Shown: in pieces, positions 59,156 to 64,000 of the stretch | Layout: each line of letters starts with the position of its first letter | Position numbering within the stretch: position 1 is the stretch's first letter | Assembly: GCF_037392515.1 (NCBI RefSeq) | Contig: NC_090283.1 | Span: forward strand, 14,018,501-14,082,500 | Reading direction: 5' to 3' | DNA length: 64,000 nt | Source: Haliotis asinina | Lineage: Eukaryota; Mollusca; Gastropoda; Lepetellida; Haliotidae | Notes under the pieces: model-generated | The model's database searches: none | Seen by the model: the letters and a program-made list of their open reading frames with translations, nothing else | Told to the model about the DNA's origin: nothing | Program-made: the position numbers and the translations under genes

Positions 59156-59973
59156 CTGCAAATATAGAATTGTTATTTAATTCAATTTAGCAACTGTACT
59201 TCCTACAATATATCATTGTATTGTTTGTCCCATGACTCCAAAACAGCGCACTAAATGATCGACTGCCATTTTTACAATTACTGTTCCTAATGCATTCAAT
59301 AAGATACTGTGCACAACATAACAATCATCAATACAATATACAGTGAACTCTTTATAATCCGACAATCACGGGGAAAGGGGAAAAAACAGGGCGTTGGATA
59401 ATTCAATGCTTCATTGCTTGAAGTCTATCCAAACAGTATCAAACATTGTAATTGGCTTATATAACGAAATTAATTCTTAATAGGTATTTTATTGGTACAT
59501 ATACGGAGAAAACAACACATTCTGTATTCATATGCACATGTATATGATTGGACTTATTGTATATCATTGTATATCACTGGACTCTCCCGTACAGTGCGGC
59601 TAGGGTTTAGTCACACCTCTACTCGCCCACATCTCATTTGGCCCACAAAAACAATGGATGTCATTTAAGGCAATACAATGCACCCCTACCCTCATAATGA
59701 GATGGCCTGGCAAGGGTGGTGTTAGTCATTAATCCCCTACATCTCTGAGAAAGTGGACAAAGTGATCTTGTTGTTATAGGGGTGTTCAATGGACTAAGAA
59801 ATTTAGTGAAGATCTAAAGGAAATTACAACTTAGTTAAAATAAAATGGAGAGTACATATGATTCAATTATCTAATACTCGCAACTCACTTCTCTGCTTTT
59901 ATTTCTCTAACTCATTGTAGCCCTATAAAATGGTAGTTTGGGAAGCATTGATAGTCACAAACCTACAGAAGGC
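59156..59973. other. no gene recognised
   Basis: Upstream (minus-strand) side of the truncated B30.2 exon. The first about 120 bases resemble the matching intron at 27839-27960; the rest is unassigned. Confidence 0.45.
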
Positions 59974-60224
59974 AGATTTCATTTTGTCTCTGAGAGGAGG
60001 AAGACAGGTACTACATGATGGCCATAAGTACATGTTGTCAGACAGGTAGCCACTCACTGGAAGTGTATCATTGATAAGTGTAAAGGTAGGTGTAGCACGA
60101 TCGATGACCATATATCTTCCCTATCAGAACACAACCACCTTCCTCTAGTAAATGAAGAAGAGAGCAGACTTCTCACTAGACTTAGGCAACGAGTCCAAGA
60201 GGAGGTAAAGCCCATTCAGCAAAT
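59974..60224 (+). pseudogene. FLYWCH-type zinc finger fragment, frameshifted
   Basis: The plus strand reads FILSLRGGRQVLHDGHKYML and, after a one-base shift near 60045, HWKCIIDKCKGRCSTIDDHI and SEHNHLPLVNEEE. This fits the FLYWCH pattern: an F/L-rich start with G-Y, then W-x-C, C-x-x-R-C, and a final H-x-H. In many animals such fingers occur in DNA-binding proteins and in MULE-like transposon proteins. It ends where a mariner-like sequence begins. There is no start codon and no further domain. Confidence 0.55.
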
Positions 60225-60345
60225 CTACGAGGGGATGTCAATAAGTTTTGAACCTTGCATAGAAAAACACAAAATATTGGTATGAACCACATTTGTTTTT
60301 CAACATAGTCCCCTTGTGAGTCAAGAAAGTGTTAGTTTTGCTTCC
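60219..60345. mobile_element. mariner-like element end (weak)
   Basis: CTACGAGGGGATGTCAATAA followed by GTTTTGAACCTTGCATAG, and then CAACATAGTCCCCTTGTGAG, resembles the ends and early coding sequence of Tc1/mariner-type elements as I remember them. No transposase frame or second end was found. Confidence 0.3.
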
Positions 60346-61031
60346 CATTCCTGGTCAGCCACTGAGAGCAATATATTTCAAAGTCCCTATGTTGTTAACA
60401 AAATGGTTAGCGACACAGACTATGTTGTCCTGACACCTGGTCGTCGTAAACAAAAGAGATTGTGTCATGTCAACATGATTAAGTGAGTGAGTGAGTTAAT
60501 ATTTAACGTCACATCGGCAATATCTCAGCCATATTGTGACGAGAACATTTAACAAAGAAAAGGATTATATGTATATTATACAATCTGTGGCCGAAGGACA
60601 GTAAAACAACTAGAATATCACAATTTGAATTAAAACTAGCGTGGGAAGATAAAACTAATATCACTATTCGGACAATACAACATAAAATCAGGCTATAGGT
60701 TGCCAGCAACTGAAGGTAGATCACCATACTAGGGACCATGGGGACTTACAGTGCCTTTGCTACCTGCATGGAGCCTAGTCGGATTTACATCATCCCCTCA
60801 GCTGTTAGCAATTTAGACATATCTAGCCAAAAATTATAAATACAGATATACTACGACTAAGAACAGTGGAACGTTTAAATTTACTGTGAATGTTTTTGGA
60901 CTTACGTACCCTCTCAGGAGGACAATAATTTTACAATACTTCAACCCCCTTTGAGGGTACAGCCACCAACAATTCAAGTTACAAATCCAAACTTCCAATA
61001 ATTAAAATACATCTATTTACACAACATAATT

Positions 61032-61796
61032 TCAAAATTCAACCAAAAAATCAATTTCTTTTAAAAAATCAATAATTAAATGAGACCTAACGCTGGTAAA
61101 AAGATCCTTAATTGTTTTAACTGTAAAATACTTATCCCTTGTGATGGAGAATTCAACACAGTCAAGCAGGATATGCTTGACTGTAACTCTCTCATCACAA
61201 GGGATACAAAATGGAGGATCCTCACCTTTTAAAAGGTATGAATGAGTATATCTAGTATGGCCAATACGACATCGTCTTAAAATAACCTCTTCAAATCTGG
61301 ACTGACAACCCAAGTAGGTGTAACCAATATACGGTTTTATTTCATGTAATTTATTGATACCTACTTGGGTGTCCCACTTCTTCTGCATCAGACCACGGAT
61401 ATAAGATCTAATGGTGGCTTTGTAATCACTGTAAGGAATAAGAAGTGGTGTCACAGATTTGTTGAGTGCTGCCTTGGCAGCAAGATCAGCCATTGCGTTA
61501 CCAGAAATGCCTACGTGGCTTGGTAACCAACAGAAGACGATGTCGTACTGGCCAGTAGCAAGATTATTATACAATTCAATTATTTAAATTAAAAGTGGAT
61601 GTTTACATGATACATTTTTAATAGCTTGAAGGCAAGAAAGAGAATCAGAATAGATTATATATTGTTTACGTTTAGGGTGTCTTTGAATATATTTTAGAGC
61701 TGTTAATATGACGTTAGCTTCAGCTGTAAAAATAGAACTATTATCTGGTAACCTAGAAGATATTGTTCTGGATCCAGTGACAGTGGCACAAGCCAC
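61032..61796 (-). pseudogene. LINE ORF2: RNase H and C-terminus
   Basis: FTAEANVILTALKYIQRHP, YIIYSDSLSCLQAI and VFCWLPSHVGISGN are RNase H motifs. The C-terminus has HTRYTHSYLLKGEDPPFCIP, CDERVTVKHILLDC and ends FLVEF. One TAA codon near 61585, where the other copy has GAA, splits the frame. Confidence 0.85.
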
Positions 61797-62435
61797 TGCG
61801 CCACCGTCCTTGGACCCATCTGTAAATAAGGATTTATAATTGCTATATTTATGTTTCAGTTGATTATATTCTTGCTTATACTGTAATTCATTAGTTTCTG
61901 ATTTTTAAGTGATGTTAATGTTAGGTCAACATGTGGCCTAACCAACTGCCAAGGAGGAGAAGAAAGAAGACGGGAAGGAGCTATATGGTTCAGCTCAATG
62001 CTGGAAGCAGCAAGAAAGGGCTTAATTCTGTGCCCAAGAGGCGGAACAAGGGAAGACTTTTTGTTGTACAAATCCTCATAGAGAGGATTAAAAACACAAT
62101 TAAATGCGGGGTTAGACTCATTAGAAGCTAATTTTGTAATGTATTGTAAAGATAGTTTGATACGACGTAAGTTGAGAGAAGGCTCATCAGCTTCGACGTA
62201 TAGACTGTCGATAGGAGAGGTTCTAAAAGAACCAAGACAAAGTCTTAGGCCTTGGTGGTGAACAGGATCAAGTAGTTTTAGGTTGCTTTGACAAGCGCCA
62301 CCATATACGATGGAGCCGTAATCAAGTTTAGATCGGATCAGTGATCTATATAAGTGAAGAAGGGTAGATTGATCCCCTCCCCATTTTGAATTTGAAACAA
62401 CCTTTAATAAATCGAGTGCCTTCAGGCATTTGGCT

Positions 62436-63671
62436 TTAAGGGATTTTAATATGTGGCAAAAAGGTCAAATGTGAGTCGAAAATAAGTCCCAAGAACTTGG
62501 CCTCCTTGACGACTTTGATTGGGGTACCACTGAGAAATAACTCTGGTTCTTTATGGGGTTTGTATGTACGACAGAAGTGTATACAATTGGTTTTTGATTT
62601 AGAAAATTTAAAATCGTTTTCAAGACACCATTTATCAATTTTGTTTAAACACAGCTGCAGTTGCCGTTCAATAGTATGCATATTCTTACCGCGGCAAGAA
62701 ATATTAAAATCATCCACAAATGAATATCCATCGATTAAATCGTTTAAAACTTTAGATAAACTGTTGATCTTGACGCTAAAAAGAGTGACTGACAAAATAC
62801 TGCCTTGTGGAACACCCTGATCCTGATTATAATGATCGGACAGGGTAGAACCCACGCGGACTTGAAATTGCCTGTTATTTAAAAATTTAGCAATGAATTC
62901 AGGCAAACGACCTCGCAAACCGAAATCATGTAAATCTCTCAGTATCCCATATTTCCAGGTTGTGTCATATGCCTTCTCAAGATCAAAAAAGATAGACACA
63001 GCATGTTGTTTATTAATGAGTGCGTTTTTCACAAATGATTCCAGTCGCACTAAGTGATCGACAGTACTTCTGTTTTTTCGGAAACCACATTGTATGTCTG
63101 CGATAAGGTTATTTGTTTCCATGTACCAAACAAGTCGATTATTTATCATGCGTTCCATGGTCTTGCAAACACAGCTTGTTAGTGAAATAGGTCGATAATT
63201 GGACGGATCCGTATGATCACGTCCAGGTTTAGGTATTGGTACTACTATGGCGTCACACCATGACGGAGGAAAGTTACCCGATGTCCAAATCTCATCAAAA
63301 ATATTTAGAAGAGTTTCTAGGCAGGATTCTGGTAAGTGCTTCAGGAGTTGATAATGTATGTTATCAGCTCCTGTAGCAGTATCATGAGCTTGATCAAGAG
63401 CAGTATGGAGTTCATGAATAGAAAAAGTTTCATTATAATCTTCCCCATTATCTGAGTTGAAATTAATAGTTTTCTTTTCTTGTTGTTTTTGATAATGCTG
63501 GAATCTAGGTAAATAATTAGAAGAGGAAGAGTGTCTAGCGAGGGTTTCGCCCAGTTTATTTGCGATATCTGATTTATCCGTAAGTAACTGATCTCCATGT
63601 TTAAGATGATGGACAGTAGATTTAGTACCTTTGCCTTTAGATTTTTGGACCATGTTCCATACCTTGGACAT
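62436..63671 (-). CDS. LINE ORF2: reverse transcriptase, open over 411 codons
   Basis: All RT blocks are readable: ADNIHYQLLKHLP, VVPIPKPGRDHTDPSNYRPI, QCGFRKNRSTVDHL, the catalytic FFDLEKAYDTTW, NQDQGVPQGSILSV and the catalytic SFVDDFNIS (near 62710), then WCLENDFKFSKSKTNCIHF and EAKFLGLIFDSHLTF. The frame then stops because one A is inserted in the run near 62450. This frame starts at an internal codon; the true ORF2 start and the endonuclease lie to the right of the window. Confidence 0.85.
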   Translation of the reverse strand: MSKVWNMVQKSKGKGTKSTVHHLKHGDQLLTDKSDIANKLGETLARHSSSSNYLPRFQHYQKQQEKKTINFNSDNGEDYNETFSIHELHTALDQAHDTATGADNIHYQLLKHLPESCLETLLNIFDEIWTSGNFPPSWCDAIVVPIPKPGRDHTDPSNYRPISLTSCVCKTMERMINNRLVWYMETNNLIADIQCGFRKNRSTVDHLVRLESFVKNALINKQHAVSIFFDLEKAYDTTWKYGILRDLHDFGLRGRLPEFIAKFLNNRQFQVRVGSTLSDHYNQDQGVPQGSILSVTLFSVKINSLSKVLNDLIDGYSFVDDFNISCRGKNMHTIERQLQLCLNKIDKWCLENDFKFSKSKTNCIHFCRTYKPHKEPELFLSGTPIKVVKEAKFLGLIFDSHLTFLPHIKIP

Positions 63672-64000
63672 GGGTGTCCGAGAATTTATTTTGGATACAT
63701 AATTTTGCCAAGATTCACGTTTGCTTTGTTTAAAAGTACGTCGTGCTTTAGCATTTAAAATTTAAAATTTATTTAAATTATGCACCATAGGATGGCGACG
63801 GAAATAATGTTCTGCTTTTTTCCTTGCGTTCCTAGCTTGTTTGCACTCATCGTTGAACCATGGTTTTCGTATGTGTGGAACTACAAAGGACTTTGGTATA
63901 CACTCATCAGCTATGGAATTCAGTTGATCAGAAAAGCATTTAATAGCATCGGGAACGTCAATAAAACGTTCGGGTTTAAGTTTTTCAGCACACAGTGTTT

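Larger units (their letters stand above)
60483..64000 (-). mobile_element. I/Nimb-like LINE, 3' half, running off the window
   Basis: Transcribed leftward from beyond 64000 to a 3' end at 60483 (CTCACTCACTCAC). It carries the linker region, a long RT frame, RNase H and a Cys-His C-terminus, then a 3' UTR of about 550 bp with the same words as the copy at 42004. It has far fewer lesions than that copy: one frameshift near 62450, a TAA near 61585, and a small duplication with stop near 63770. It is the youngest LINE in the window. Confidence 0.88.

Overview
This is a eukaryotic, intron-rich, repeat-laden window, most probably from a gastropod mollusc and I think from an abalone (Haliotis). Three things point there: a chitin synthase 3' end of animal type, many copies of SINEs ending in the (CTCA)n tail that I associate with abalone, and an I/Nimb-like LINE with an RNase H domain. 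The species call is inference from recognition; no search was run.

Layout. Positions 1-10,263 hold the last four recognisable exons of a plus-strand chitin synthase gene; the catalytic part lies to the left of the window. Its introns carry SINEs, a 490-bp foldback element and a 700-bp imperfect hairpin. Positions 10.3-20.9 kb are gene-poor: a decayed LINE, several SINEs, a 20-copy 76-bp minisatellite and microsatellites. At 20.96-22.24 kb there is a two-exon gene for a secreted, probably GPI-anchored protein I do not recognise. Positions 24.4-25.9 kb look like a decayed, minus-strand LTR retrotransposon with a gag zinc knuckle.

Positions 26-36.8 kb are the most interesting part. On the minus strand lie, in transcription order, a CARD exon, small coiled-coil exons, a RING/B-box/coiled-coil exon (broken), more small exons with mostly compatible splice phases, and a B30.2/SPRY exon. 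This is an innate-immunity-like set (TRIM and CARD modules), either one composite gene or two neighbouring genes, and part of it is decayed. A second, truncated B30.2 exon lies at 58.6-59.2 kb.

The rest is dominated by retroelements: a decayed LINE at 39.2-40.7 kb, an internally deleted Nimb-like LINE at 42.0-46.3 kb with a SINE at the deletion point, LINE ORF1 remnants at 48.9-49.9 and 56.9-58.4 kb, and the 3' half of a fairly young LINE from 60.5 kb to the window edge. Between them are a FLYWCH-domain fragment next to a mariner-like sequence, and an AT-rich stretch with a possible first exon at 52.3 kb. Exon boundaries were placed by eye from GT-AG signals and phase, so all multi-exon models are provisional.
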